Positions 25,111 to 33,560 of a stretch of 33,560 nucleotides of DNA are shown piece by piece. Numbering within the stretch: the first letter of the stretch is position 1; every line of letters begins with the position of its first letter. A program made the translations under genes and the position numbers. The notes under the pieces are model-generated. The model searched no databases, was not told the origin of the DNA, and saw only the letters and a list, made by a program, of their open reading frames with translations. The DNA is taken from positions 1-33,560 of the forward strand of contig JAJEAY010000108.1 of NCBI GenBank assembly GCA_022824145.1. Direction: 5' to 3'. This DNA comes from Rhodobacter sp. (GTDB lineage Bacteria > Pseudomonadota > Alphaproteobacteria > Rhodobacterales > Rhodobacteraceae).

Positions 25111-25409
25111 AAGTCGACCCCACGCCCGTCGATACGTGGCCGCGAAAGGTCGAGCTCGGCGCCGACCAGCGGCGAACGACGCAGTGCCGCGAGAATCCCC
25201 CCTGAATTCGGTGGCTCGCCCGCAACGAGCGCTTTGACCGTCGCCCGTGCCTTGTCCGCTTCAGGCCCGTCCTCGGCGAGACGCCGTGCTAGAGTACGCA
25301 GCAGATCACGGTCGCTCTCATGGGCAATCACCTCAAATCGCTTTAGTCCGCGCTGCTCCAGACGCGCACGGTAGTTCTTTGTCGCTCTTTTCTGTGCGGC
25401 ACTGGTCAC
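25107..25409 (-). CDS. vapB: VapB/FitA-like antitoxin partner of VapC
   Basis: A 100-residue antitoxin. The N-terminal part (TSAAQKRATKNYRARLEQRG, then LKRFEVIAHESDRDLLRTLARRL) looks like a ribbon-helix-helix-type DNA-binding domain. The C-terminus (ILAALRRSPLVGAELDLSRP, then RIDGRGVDF) is the usual VapC-binding tail of this family. The start is GTG at 25409, supported by CTGGAGG six bases upstream; the open frame continues further up but without a better start. It overlaps vapC by four bases. Confidence 0.83.
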   Translation of the reverse strand: MTSAAQKRATKNYRARLEQRGLKRFEVIAHESDRDLLRTLARRLAEDGPEADKARATVKALVAGEPPNSGGILAALRRSPLVGAELDLSRPRIDGRGVDF

Positions 25410-25876
25410 GTTTGGCCTCCAGACAGTAGCCGGGCATAATTCCGAATATATTTTCCTGGCAAGCGAGGAACGAGACTGTTGTCCCACTCATACCATTCAC
25501 TGGACAGTCGATGCGATCCAGAAGATTCAAGCAACTGCCCAATGCGCCTTTTCGCTTTCAAGCTGGGTGAGGCTGCCAGACTGTCAGCAACCGTGCATGC
25601 GCCCATGACCGGGCAACTGCGGTGTGCCCGCACGGCGGCGCCTTTGGAAGGAAACGTGGAAAAGCTGTGCGAAACCCGGATCCAGATCCCGGAAAAATGC
25701 TTGAAATTGCCGATCCGCACTTGATTCCAGAAATGGATGCTCTCCGGATCCGGCGCTTCGGAAATGGCCGGGCATTGCATCTCGGAGTGCAAGTGGAGAG
25801 GAATTTACGTCACGCCCGCTTGCAGAGTTCCGCTGGCTTCCAGAGCCGGTCAGCGCGCAGCCTGTATCCTGTCAGG
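25410..25876. other. Gene-free stretch between vapB and hisG
   Basis: About 470 bases without a supportable gene on either strand. Open frames exist but have no ribosome binding sites or recognisable products. The vapB promoter should lie near 25410-25470, where an AT-rich patch (AATATATT around 25445-25452) is the only candidate. It marks the junction between accessory genes and the his/dnaE core block. Confidence 0.5.
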
Positions 25877-26578
25877 TCACTCAGGCAGCCGGGAATCCAG
25901 CCGTGACATCAGGTCTTCAAGCGTGGCTGTTTCCATCTCGCCCCATCCTGCCCTCCGCGATCTGAACAGAATTGCCTGGCTTTTATGGATAATTCCATTC
26001 GAAAGGATCTTCAGGCCGTTCGCCTGCAATGTCTTGCCCGTCGACACGATGTCGGCGATCGCTTCGGCGGTCAGATTCCTCACGGTGCCTTCCGTCGCGC
26101 CTTGGCTGTCAACGAGCAGATAGTCAGCCACCCCATTTTCTTTCAGGAATTCCCGCACCAGTCGATGGAATTTTGTTGCGATGCGGAGCCGATGGCCATG
26201 AACCCACCGGAACGCGGCAGCAGCAGCGTCCAGATCGTCCAACGTGTCGACATCGATCCAACACCTTGGGACGGCGATCACCAGATCTGCATGTCCAAAT
26301 CCCAGTTTTGCGAGTTCTTCTGTTTCGGTTTTCCAGTTCGCGAGGGATTCGCGAACGAGATCCGAGCCGGTCACTCCAAGATGGATACGTCCGGCGTGCA
26401 GTTCTCTGGGAATCTCCCCAGCTGGCATTAGCACAAGCTGGATACCGTCAATGCCGTTCACCTTACCAGCGTATTCCCGGTCAGTGCCTGTAAGTGACAG
26501 CGCCACGCCGCGCTCGCCGAACCATTGGAACGTCGCATCGTTGAGTCGACCCTTTGATGGCACACCCAGTTTGAGCAT
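25877..26578 (-). CDS. hisG: ATP phosphoribosyltransferase catalytic subunit (short form)
   Basis: HisG joins ATP and PRPP to give phosphoribosyl-ATP, the first step of histidine synthesis. The 233-residue protein is the short form, lacking the C-terminal regulatory ACT-like domain, and so requires HisZ. Typical parts are LGVPSKGRL at the N-terminus, LGVTGSDLV, and the PRPP-binding-region stretch LLVDSQGATEGTVRNLTAEAI, in which E-G-T-V-R is highly conserved. The ATG at 26578 overlaps the hisZ stop by one base (TGATG); a GTG one codon earlier is also possible. It is the last gene of the hisS-hisZ-hisG operon. Confidence 0.94.
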   Translation of the reverse strand: MLKLGVPSKGRLNDATFQWFGERGVALSLTGTDREYAGKVNGIDGIQLVLMPAGEIPRELHAGRIHLGVTGSDLVRESLANWKTETEELAKLGFGHADLVIAVPRCWIDVDTLDDLDAAAAAFRWVHGHRLRIATKFHRLVREFLKENGVADYLLVDSQGATEGTVRNLTAEAIADIVSTGKTLQANGLKILSNGIIHKSQAILFRSRRAGWGEMETATLEDLMSRLDSRLPE

Positions 26579-27660
26579 CACGACAGTTCCATAGCCAGCG
26601 CGGGCCGGATCACGCCACCAATGGCGGGAGCGGCGCCGTCTCCGCCAAGCACCCGGGTCAGTGCGTCATAACGGCCACCTGTTGCAACCGGCGGGAGGTC
26701 GGGCCGCGACTCGGAGTAGAAGCCGAACACGAAGCCATCGTAATATTCCATTGTGGTCCGGCCGTAACTTCCCTCAAAGCTGAGCGCCGATGTATCGATC
26801 CCGTAGGCCTCCAGCGCTTCAAGCCGTGCGGCAACCCGCTCAACAGCGGGTGCCGTGGTTGGAAGGCATTCAGCGATTCTCCTGAGCCGTGAAAGCGCCA
26901 CAGGCGCCCGGTCCCGCAGGTTCACGATTTCCTCGATCAGATCGACCTCCTCCGAAGAGATCGGTGGCGAATCCGCATCCTCGACAAGCGTCTGGATGCG
27001 CGCTTCAATTTCGTCGGCTGATCGAAGCCCGATCACCGGGCCGGTTTCCAGAGCTTGGTCTTGGCATCGAGCCCGTTCGATCAGTTCTGCACGGGCAGCA
27101 GGTACAGGTGAACGTCCCCCGAACCGGTCCAGCAAAGCACGGAAGCGGTGGGGTCTCCAGATATGGCGCATCAAGGCAGCCTTTCGGGCATCCGTCGTCG
27201 ACAGCCCAAGAACCGCCGCCATAAGCACCCCGATGTCGCCGGTTGCCGCCCGCAGGCGCAGGGGTTTCAGGATGCGCGAAAAGAGCGTGAACACGTCTGC
27301 ATCGGCTAGCTGCCGCTCATTGCCGCCGAACACTTCGAATCCGACCTGAATGTATTCCGATGGCCGGTCCGTACCCGTTTCCTGGGTGCGGAACACCTTT
27401 CCGGCGTAGGAATAGCGCGCCGCCTCCCGGCCCTGTTCCAGATGCATCTGCGCGACGGGCACCGTGAAATCCGGCCGCAGCATCAATTCACCCGCCAGTG
27501 GATCACGGGTGGTGTAGGCGCGGCCGCGGATGTCTTCGCCATAGAGATCCAGAAGCGCCTCGGCAGGAAGCAGGACAGGCAGATCGACCATCTCCGCGCC
27601 CGCTTCGGCAAATGCCGCGGAAATACGCGCCTGTTCGGCCTCAAGCGATTTCCCGATCAT
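26578..27660 (-). CDS. hisZ: ATP phosphoribosyltransferase regulatory subunit
   Basis: HisZ is a catalytically inactive paralogue of histidyl-tRNA synthetase that assembles with short HisG and mediates histidine feedback. The 360-residue protein keeps the class II core: [19 protein letters not shown] (motif region 2), [31 protein letters not shown] in two adjoining parts, and [16 protein letters not shown] (motif 3 region). It has no anticodon-binding domain. The start at 27660 ([10 protein letters not shown]) overlaps the hisS stop as ATGA; a longer open frame upstream is only the overlap with hisS. It is co-transcribed with hisS and hisG. Confidence 0.93.
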   Translation of the reverse strand: MIGKSLEAEQARISAAFAEAGAEMVDLPVLLPAEALLDLYGEDIRGRAYTTRDPLAGELMLRPDFTVPVAQMHLEQGREAARYSYAGKVFRTQETGTDRPSEYIQVGFEVFGGNERQLADADVFTLFSRILKPLRLRAATGDIGVLMAAVLGLSTTDARKAALMRHIWRPHRFRALLDRFGGRSPVPAARAELIERARCQDQALETGPVIGLRSADEIEARIQTLVEDADSPPISSEEVDLIEEIVNLRDRAPVALSRLRRIAECLPTTAPAVERVAARLEALEAYGIDTSALSFEGSYGRTTMEYYDGFVFGFYSESRPDLPPVATGGRYDALTRVLGGDGAAPAIGGVIRPALAMELS

Positions 27661-29177
27661 ATGTCGGCCTGCTGCATCCGTTCGGCGGCATCGATGCTGT
27701 TCAGCACTTCGGCCACGAGGTCGGCGCGCGCGACCTCCTGCTGCGCCGGTTGGTTCTTCCATTCCTCATTTGACGTGATTTCGGCGGCGAGCCGTTTGCC
27801 GAGCGCAAGATTCTTGACGATCACGCAGTTCCGCTTTCGTTCATCGCTTCCCTGTATGATCGCAAGCGGACAATCGCGCCTGTCCGCATATCGGAGCTGT
27901 CCGCCGAAATTCTTCGGGTTTCCCAGATACATCTCGGCCCGGACGCCTGCGTTGCGTAACTCGGTGACCATGGCCTGGTAGTCCCCTAGACGGTCCCGGT
28001 CCATCACTGTCACCAGAACCGGGCCGGTCGCGGCCCTGTTTGCGGATCCTCTGGCCTGCAGTGCGGCCAGCAGCCGGTCGACACCTATGGAAATTCCCGT
28101 CGCCGGAACTTCCTGTCCGGTGAATCTCTTTACCAGGTCGTCGTAGCGCCCGCCTCCCGCCACGCTGCCGAACTGGCGCTGCCGCCCTTGATCGTCAGTG
28201 ATATCGAAGGTCAGCTCAGCTTCAAATACAGGACCTGTATAGTAGGCGAGTCCCCGCACCACTGATGGATCGATCCTGATCCGGTCAGCACCATAGCCCT
28301 GCAGGTCGAGAGACTCCCCGATCGTTTCAAGTTCGCTCACACCCAGGGTGCCGGTTTCGGATCCTGATGTCAGTCCGCGCAGTCGCGTCACAGTTGCGGC
28401 CATATCCTGGCGTCCGGCTTCCACGAATCTCATCACGGTATCTGCCTGGTCATCGGAGAGACGGGCCCCGCTGGTGAAATCTCCGCTTTCGTCCTTTCGC
28501 CCTTCTCCAAGCAGCGCGCGCACCCCTTGAGGCCCCAGACGGTCCAGTTTGTCGACCGCGCGCAGCACAATTCCCCGCTCCGTCGCAAATCGTTCCGGTT
28601 CCGAAGGATCGAGGATTCCAGCCACTTCCATCACGCCGTTGAGAACTTTCCTGTTGTTTATGCGGACGATGTATTCTCCACGTGGCACACCCACGCTTTC
28701 CAGCGTGTCTGCCAGCATTGCGCAGATTTCGGCGTCCGCTGCCGGGCTTGAAGAGCCAACGGTATCGGCGTCGCATTGGTAGAACTGCCGGAACCGCCCC
28801 GGACCTGGCTTTTCGTTGCGCCAGACCGGTCCCATCGCGTAGCGCCGGTAAGGCGTCGGCAATTCGTTTCGATGCTGCGCATACACTCTGGCCAGCGGCG
28901 CTGTGAGGTCATAGCGAAGTGCCAGCCAAGTTGCGTCGTCGTCATCCTGCCAGGCAAATACCCCCTCGTTCGGGCGGTCAACGTCCGGGAGGAACTTTCC
29001 AAGGGACTCGACGGTCTCGACAGCCGGACTTTCCAATGGGTCGAATCCGTAACGGTGATAGACCTCCGCAATCCGCGACAGCATCCGGTTCCGTTCTGCG
29101 ACTTCGGTTCCGAAACAGTCGCGGAATCCTTTGGGAGTCTGCGCTTTCGGGCGCTGCTGTTTCTTCTGTCGTGCCAT
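27657..29177 (-). CDS. hisS: Histidyl-tRNA synthetase
   Basis: The class IIa synthetase that charges tRNA-His, 506 residues. Motif 1 surrounds residues 17-50 (PKGFRDCFG...), motif 2 is [19 protein letters not shown] followed by CDADTVG, and the histidine-specific loop reads [12 protein letters not shown]. Motif 3 is in [12 protein letters not shown] with the [11 protein letters not shown] stretch after it. A C-terminal anticodon-binding domain follows (VLVTVMDRD onward). The long GPGRFRQF-type sequence is of the divergent form found in many alphaproteobacteria, whose tRNA-His often lacks the extra G-1. The ATG at 29177 has no clear ribosome binding site. It heads the hisS-hisZ-hisG operon. 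Confidence 0.95.
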   Translation of the reverse strand: MARQKKQQRPKAQTPKGFRDCFGTEVAERNRMLSRIAEVYHRYGFDPLESPAVETVESLGKFLPDVDRPNEGVFAWQDDDDATWLALRYDLTAPLARVYAQHRNELPTPYRRYAMGPVWRNEKPGPGRFRQFYQCDADTVGSSSPAADAEICAMLADTLESVGVPRGEYIVRINNRKVLNGVMEVAGILDPSEPERFATERGIVLRAVDKLDRLGPQGVRALLGEGRKDESGDFTSGARLSDDQADTVMRFVEAGRQDMAATVTRLRGLTSGSETGTLGVSELETIGESLDLQGYGADRIRIDPSVVRGLAYYTGPVFEAELTFDITDDQGRQRQFGSVAGGGRYDDLVKRFTGQEVPATGISIGVDRLLAALQARGSANRAATGPVLVTVMDRDRLGDYQAMVTELRNAGVRAEMYLGNPKNFGGQLRYADRRDCPLAIIQGSDERKRNCVIVKNLALGKRLAAEITSNEEWKNQPAQQEVARADLVAEVLNSIDAAERMQQADI

Positions 29178-29309
29178 TGGAACGTACCGCCGTGTTGATC
29201 GCGGGCCATCTAGCGGATGGCTTCGCTGGAGGCAAGGAACAGGTTCCTGTCGAGCGGAGGGACTTGGTGGCCGATCCGTGTGACAGGAAGGGGCGTTACA
29301 GGGTCACGC

Positions 29310-32300
29310 TCATATATCTTCAACCTGTACCACGCCGCTGATTGATTTAAGCGCGCCCTTGATCTGCGGATTGATCTGGAACTGGCTTCCAAGTGCGACA
29401 TCCATCTCTCCCGGAAGGTCAAGGGACCGAAGACGAAGCTGGACTTCGCCATAGGTCCGTGACCTCGCTTCCTGGGTGGCGCGCCTGAGCAATGCGGCGG
29501 TCGAAGACACCGCCTCGGCATTCTCGACAAAAATCCGCAGTCCCGGCGCTCCTGCAGCCGCTATCACTTGGTCTGCCGGGCTCGCCGAACGCACACGCAG
29601 CCTGAGCTGGTTGACTTCCATGCTCGCCGTAACGGTCAGGACGACGTTTTTTCCTGGCTCCAGATGGTCTCCCGCAGCTTCGAGCGCATCCGAAAAAACA
29701 GTGACTTCCTGCAGCCCGGTCGGGTCGGAGATCTGCACATACGCAAATCTGTCACCCTTTGCTGTCTTCCGTTCCTGCCTCTTGAGGACGGTTCCGGCGA
29801 TCTTGGCTGCAAGAGGGGCGTATTCGGCGTGCTTGGCCACGTCGGTCAAGGTCATCACGTCTTTCCGCTTGAGCAGCGCCATGTACTCATCCAGCGGATG
29901 ACCGGAGAGGTAGAACCCGATCGCCGAGTGCTCTTCAGCCAGCCTTTCCTGGGGAAGCCAGTCTTCAACCGGCGCTAGACGGGGTTCCGGCAGATCATCT
30001 CCGGTCTCTCCGAACAGCGAGGCCTGGCTGGAATTCCGCTGGTCATGCGCGGCGGTGGAATAGGCCACAAGCGCATCGACGGATTCGAACACTCGGTTAC
30101 GGTTGGGGTCAAGCTGGTCAAAGGCGCCGGCCCGAGCGAGCATTTCCATGGACCGTTTGCCGATCCGCTTCAGATCCGCCCTGCGCGCCAGATCGAATAG
30201 ATTGACGAACGGACTGTCTCCACGGGCGTCGGTGATCAACCTCATTGCCTCTACGCCCACGTTCTTTAACGCGCCGAGTGCGTAGATCACCTTGCCTTCG
30301 TCAACACTGAATGTCGCATCGGAGCGGTTCACGCAGGGAGGAACGATTTCGATTCCGAGTTCGCGCCGGACCTCCTCGGCATAGACTGACAGCTTGTCCG
30401 TGAGATGAAGGTCGCAGTTCATCACTCCAGCCATGAACTCAACTGGATAATTCGCCTTCAGCCATGCTGTCTGATAGCTGACAACCGCATAGGCGACGGC
30501 ATGCGATTTGTTGAAGCCGTAGTTCGCGAACTTTTCCAGCAGGTTCCAGACTTCGACCGCCTTGTTGGCATCAACGCCGTTCTTTCCAGCGCCCTCCAGG
30601 AACTTGGGTCTTTCGGCGTCCATCGCCTCCTTGATCTTCTTGCCCATCGCCCGCCGAAGAAGGTCCGCACCGCCGAGTGAATACCCTGCCATTTCCTGGG
30701 CGATCTGCATCACCTGTTCCTGATAGACGATGATGCCCTGCGTCTCGTCCAAGAGATGATCGATGGTTGGATGCAGGGATTCGCGCTCTGAAAGTCCGTT
30801 CTTGACCTCGCAGTATTTCGGAATGCTTTCCATCGGACCAGGTCGGTAGAGCGCCACCAGTGCGACGATATCCTCGATGCAGGTGGGCTTCATGCGCCTG
30901 AGGGCATCCATCATGCCCGCGCTTTCCACCTGGAACACCGCGACCGTTCTGGCATTGGCGTAAAGATCGAAAGTTTTTTCGTCGTCAAGCGGGATGTTTC
31001 CCGGATCGATTTCGATTCCCCGCTGTTTGAGGAGATCAGCGGCATTCTGGATTACCGTGAGCGTCTTGAGTCCGAGAAAGTCGAACTTGACCAGCCCGGC
31101 GGCCTCCACCCACTTCATGCTGAACTGGCTGGCGGGCATTTCCGACCGGGAATCCTGATACAGAGGAACCAGTTCATCAAGCGGCCGGTCGCCGATCACA
31201 ACGCCCGCCGCATGCGTCGATGCATTGCGCAGAAGACCCTCCACCTGATGGCCGTATGTCAGCAGGCGGTCGACGACTTCTTCGCCGTTGGCGGCTTCCC
31301 GCAGGCGCGGCTCATCCTTAAGCGCCTGCTTGATGCTTACCGGTTTCACCCCTTCGACAGGAATCATCTTTGCCAGACGGTCGACCTGGCCGTAGGGCAG
31401 CTGCAGCACCCGTCCGATGTCCCTGACGGCGGCTTTCGACAGCAGCGCACCGAACGTGATTATCTGCGCGACTCGGTCACGGCCGTATCTGTTCTGCACG
31501 TATTCAATCACCTCTTCACGGCGGTTCATGCAGAAATCGATGTCAAAATCAGGCATGCTGATCCGGTCAGGATTCAGGAACCGTTCGAAGAGCAGGCCGT
31601 AACGCAGAGGATCAAGGTCAGTAATGGTCAGCGCGTATGCAACCAATGACCCGGCGCCTGATCCGCGGCCCGGCCCGACCGGGATGTTCCTTACCTTCGC
31701 CCATTTAATGAAGTCGGCGACGATCAGGAAATATCCCGGAAAGCCCATCCGTTCTATGAGATCCAGTTCGAATTCGAGGCGGCGCTCGTATTCATCCTGC
31801 GGTGCGGCCGGATCAATGGCCGAGAGACGCTCCTTGAGTCCTTCACGCGCCTGCCGCTTCAGTTCATCTACCTCATCATCGGCGAACCTGGGAAGAATCG
31901 GATCGCGCTTCGTCGCCCGGAACGCGCATCGCCGGGCGATCTCGACTGTGTTCTCAAGCGCTTCCGGAAGATCGGCGAACAGGATCGCCATTTCTTTCGG
32001 GCTTTTGAAGCAGTGCTGCGGAGTGAGGCGACGACGGGGTTCCTGCTGGTCGACATATGCGCCTTCGGCGATGCAGATCAGGGCGTCGTGCGCCTCATAT
32101 ATGTCCGGTTCAGTAAAATAGACGTCGTTGGTCGCCACGATCGGCAGGTCGAGCGCATAGGCGGTTTCGATGAACCATCTTTCAGTCTGGCGCTCCGCCT
32201 CCGGCAGGCCCGAATCTTCGTCGGGATGGCGCTGAAGTTCAACATACAGTCGTGCTGGAAAGGCTTCCGAGAGGTTTTGGAGGAGTTCAGTGCCCCGTTT

Positions 32301-32780
32301 GGTTTTTCCGTCCTGCACCAATCGTCCGAGCGGCCCGTCCGGCCCGCCGGTCAGCAGAATCAGTCCATCGGAATGCTGGCAGAGCTCATCCTTGCTGACA
32401 TATGGGGCCTTACCGAAATATGGATCGCTTCCGTCGTTGCTACGCAGGTAGAAGCAGGAGTTCAGCTTCATCAGGTTGCGGTAGCCGGACTCGTTCTGCG
32501 CAAGAAGCACGACAGGTGCGGAACGCTGAGCTTTCCCTTCAGCTGCAGTTGTATCGAATTCCAGATCGAGCTGGCATCCGATGATCGGCTGCAGTCCCGC
32601 GTCAGCGGCCAGAACCGAGAATTCCAGAGCGGCGAACATGTTGTTGGTGTCGGTTACCGCGACGGCAGGCATTCCGGCATCGGCGCAGATCTTTGCCAGC
32701 TCCCGGACCCTCACTGCGCCTTCCAGGAGCGAGTGTTCAGTATGAAGACGAAGATGGATGAATGGGGGATGGTCGTTCAT
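29310..32780 (-). CDS. dnaE: DNA polymerase III alpha subunit
   Basis: The replicative polymerase catalytic subunit, 1156 residues, the usual DnaE1 length. An N-terminal PHP domain begins with FIHLRLHTEHSLLEG (about 7-21). The polymerase active site is MPDFDIDFCMNRREEV starting at residue 409, with Asp413 and Asp415 as likely metal ligands, plus the third Asp in VKFDFLGLKTLT. VGPGRGSGAGSLVAY precedes it. Tandem helix-hairpin-helix and OB-fold regions follow; the OB-fold includes AGTVLKRQERKTAKGDRFAY. There is no proofreading domain, as expected with a separate epsilon subunit. It is intact and lies 132 bases upstream of hisS on the same strand. Confidence 0.96.
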   Translation of the reverse strand: MNDHPPFIHLRLHTEHSLLEGAVRVRELAKICADAGMPAVAVTDTNNMFAALEFSVLAADAGLQPIIGCQLDLEFDTTAAEGKAQRSAPVVLLAQNESGYRNLMKLNSCFYLRSNDGSDPYFGKAPYVSKDELCQHSDGLILLTGGPDGPLGRLVQDGKTKRGTELLQNLSEAFPARLYVELQRHPDEDSGLPEAERQTERWFIETAYALDLPIVATNDVYFTEPDIYEAHDALICIAEGAYVDQQEPRRRLTPQHCFKSPKEMAILFADLPEALENTVEIARRCAFRATKRDPILPRFADDEVDELKRQAREGLKERLSAIDPAAPQDEYERRLEFELDLIERMGFPGYFLIVADFIKWAKVRNIPVGPGRGSGAGSLVAYALTITDLDPLRYGLLFERFLNPDRISMPDFDIDFCMNRREEVIEYVQNRYGRDRVAQIITFGALLSKAAVRDIGRVLQLPYGQVDRLAKMIPVEGVKPVSIKQALKDEPRLREAANGEEVVDRLLTYGHQVEGLLRNASTHAAGVVIGDRPLDELVPLYQDSRSEMPASQFSMKWVEAAGLVKFDFLGLKTLTVIQNAADLLKQRGIEIDPGNIPLDDEKTFDLYANARTVAVFQVESAGMMDALRRMKPTCIEDIVALVALYRPGPMESIPKYCEVKNGLSERESLHPTIDHLLDETQGIIVYQEQVMQIAQEMAGYSLGGADLLRRAMGKKIKEAMDAERPKFLEGAGKNGVDANKAVEVWNLLEKFANYGFNKSHAVAYAVVSYQTAWLKANYPVEFMAGVMNCDLHLTDKLSVYAEEVRRELGIEIVPPCVNRSDATFSVDEGKVIYALGALKNVGVEAMRLITDARGDSPFVNLFDLARRADLKRIGKRSMEMLARAGAFDQLDPNRNRVFESVDALVAYSTAAHDQRNSSQASLFGETGDDLPEPRLAPVEDWLPQERLAEEHSAIGFYLSGHPLDEYMALLKRKDVMTLTDVAKHAEYAPLAAKIAGTVLKRQERKTAKGDRFAYVQISDPTGLQEVTVFSDALEAAGDHLEPGKNVVLTVTASMEVNQLRLRVRSASPADQVIAAAGAPGLRIFVENAEAVSSTAALLRRATQEARSRTYGEVQLRLRSLDLPGEMDVALGSQFQINPQIKGALKSISGVVQVEDI

Positions 32781-32865
32781 GCCGTCACGCTATTCCAGTC
32801 GGAGCCGGGATGAAATGCCATAGAGGCGGGATCCAGAGACTTTCGTCGCGCTTTCATGCTGAAAC

Positions 32866-32877
32866 GCCGATATCGGC
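32866..32877. repeat. 12-bp perfect palindrome upstream of dnaE
   Basis: GCCGAT-ATCGGC lies about 86 bases upstream of the dnaE start. A second dyad, GGCTTT (32896-32901) and AAAGCC (32908-32913), flanked by outer arms AGTGG (32885-32889) and CCACT (32912-32916), lies just beyond. These could be regulatory sites for dnaE or hairpins ending transcription of the antitoxin gene upstream. No T-run follows. Confidence 0.35.
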
Positions 32878-32989
32878 ATTACTCAGTGGAAAGGGGGCTT
32901 TCAGCCTAAAGCCACTCTAGGCACCACCTCCATCGAAATGTGAAATTCTGTCCTGTTCAGCCCCTAATTTGAGGCGCTGTTATGAAGTC

Positions 32990-33052
32990 TCACCGGGTTG
33001 CGGAGTTCATGTCGCTCTCTTCCGCGGCTGAAGTGAGTTCAGCGTTCTTCAT
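32990..33052 (-). pseudogene. Possible toxin remnant after the orphan antitoxin
   Basis: Nine bases after the antitoxin stop a minus-strand ATG opens a 20-codon frame reading KNAELTSAAEESDMNSATR and then TGA. The first ten residues resemble the beginning of a ParE-type toxin (charged strand, then SAAE), and the position is where a toxin gene should be. The frame is far too short to work. It may be chance. Confidence 0.2.
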
Positions 33053-33061
33053 GCGCTGTCG

Positions 33062-33328
33062 TCACAGACCCGAACGACGATGCGCATCCTTGCGGATATC
33101 CTCAAAGGACTTTGTTGAAAGCCCGCCCTGTCGCGCTTGCTCAATGCGAGGCTTAAGGATGTCGGACAAAACCGCAAGAGCTTCATGCCCACCTACATCA
33201 TCGACGGGAAGCGCATTGTCTAAGGTTCGCTTCATTACGAAATCCCGGATGCTCTGTCCCTTGAAAGCAGCAATGGCTTTGAGCTTCCGATGCTCTTCGG
33301 GGGAGATGTCGATTGGAAGTCTGGGCAT
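33062..33328 (-). CDS. Orphan antitoxin-like protein (ParD/PaaA2-like)
   Basis: An 88-residue protein with the antitoxin pattern PRLPIDISPEEHRKLKAIAA, then FKGQSIRDFVMKRTL (about 1-37). This is a short DNA-binding or dimerising region like those of plasmid-type antitoxins that pair with ParE/RelE toxins. An acidic and basic helical tail ends in KSFEDIRKDAHRRSGL. The ATG at 33328 (MPRLPI) is the best start; an ATG in frame at 33346 adds six residues. No intact toxin follows. It may be an orphan, a decayed pair, or an antitoxin that protects against toxins encoded elsewhere. Confidence 0.7.
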   Translation of the reverse strand: MPRLPIDISPEEHRKLKAIAAFKGQSIRDFVMKRTLDNALPVDDVGGHEALAVLSDILKPRIEQARQGGLSTKSFEDIRKDAHRRSGL

Positions 33329-33560
33329 ATGGATACTGTAACACAAACCCCACTTCCACTCCGAATCGCGGGGTCTTTCCTATCCGAATTACATTGGGGT
33401 GCCTGGGCGCAGCGGAGCTCTGTCGACGGCTGCGTAGAACGGCGTGATTCCGGCGATTCGCCGCGCTTTTTCGGAATCGTGTTCCTTTCCCGTTGTCACG
33501 GTTTCATTGTCCGGTTCCGGTCGTCTCGCTGATCACGGCCCGTCTTTTTCCCGTTTGTCG
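33329..33560. other. Right end of the window, no supportable gene
   Basis: A minus-strand frame of about 48 codons ends at TAA 33389-33391 and reads (in part) EHDSEKARRIAGITPFYAAV. Composition is plausible for coding, but there is no clear start or recognisable family. The antitoxin promoter should lie here; TACAGT, 12-17 bases before the antitoxin ATG on the minus strand, is a weak -10 candidate. Confidence 0.35.

Noticed and set aside
32958-32979. Imperfect 22-base palindrome (CAGC...GCTG) after the orphan antitoxin as a terminator
   Set aside because: Two mismatches and no T-run on either strand; too weak to call.
33389-33535. Minus-strand frame of about 48 codons at the right edge
   Set aside because: Plausible composition, but no start with a ribosome binding site and no family; may be chance or debris.
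1-33560. CRISPR arrays, tRNA or rRNA genes, riboswitches, integrase or attachment sites
   Set aside because: Looked for regular spaced repeats, tRNA-like T-loop sequences and integrase motifs by eye and found none that could be supported.

Overview
The window reads as a GC-rich alphaproteobacterial chromosome segment, most likely from the order Rhodobacterales. The basis is gene content and order: a nudC / pheA / membrane-anchored cytochrome c block, a yejABEF peptide importer, a SPOR-tailed D,D-carboxypeptidase, the run clpS - rsmC-like methyltransferase - SDR - hemF, and a hisS-hisZ-hisG operon next to dnaE. The short HisG that needs HisZ fits this group. No species call is possible without a search.

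Layout. 2-118 is the 3' end of a gene cut by the window edge. 538-9153 is housekeeping and transport: nudC, pheA (minus), cytochrome c, then the compact yejA-yejB-yejE-yejF operon. 9159-14828 holds the carboxypeptidase and a HAD phosphatase (both minus), then clpS, the methyltransferase, an SDR-fold protein lacking the catalytic lysine, and hemF (all plus). From 14829 to 25876 the window changes character and looks accessory. It has a ParDE-type toxin-antitoxin (TA) pair with a strong operator palindrome, a partial De Ley-Doudoroff galactonate module (dgoK-dgoA-SMP30 lactonase), a possible transposase remnant, a MarR / EF-hand / flavocytochrome reductase cluster with three palindromes in the divergent promoter, a headless DUF6602 fragment, an AbiE-type (type IV) TA-like pair, and a VapBC pair. 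From 25877 to 32780 core genes resume on the minus strand: hisG, hisZ, hisS, dnaE. An orphan ribbon-helix-helix-type antitoxin lies at 33062-33328.

How it works together. The yej genes build one ABC importer. hisS, hisZ and hisG overlap by 1 to 4 bases; the HisG-HisZ pair performs the first step of histidine synthesis while HisS charges tRNA-His. dgoA and dgoK overlap and would convert 2-keto-3-deoxygalactonate to pyruvate and glyceraldehyde-3-phosphate. The most unusual material is the roughly 11 kb stretch between hemF and hisG, which collects three TA-type modules and gene remnants; a fourth TA component lies beyond dnaE. The best candidates for something little described are the AbiE-like pair with its DUF6602 remnant, and the MarR-controlled EF-hand / reductase cluster. 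All functional calls rest on reading motifs by eye; no database search was run.
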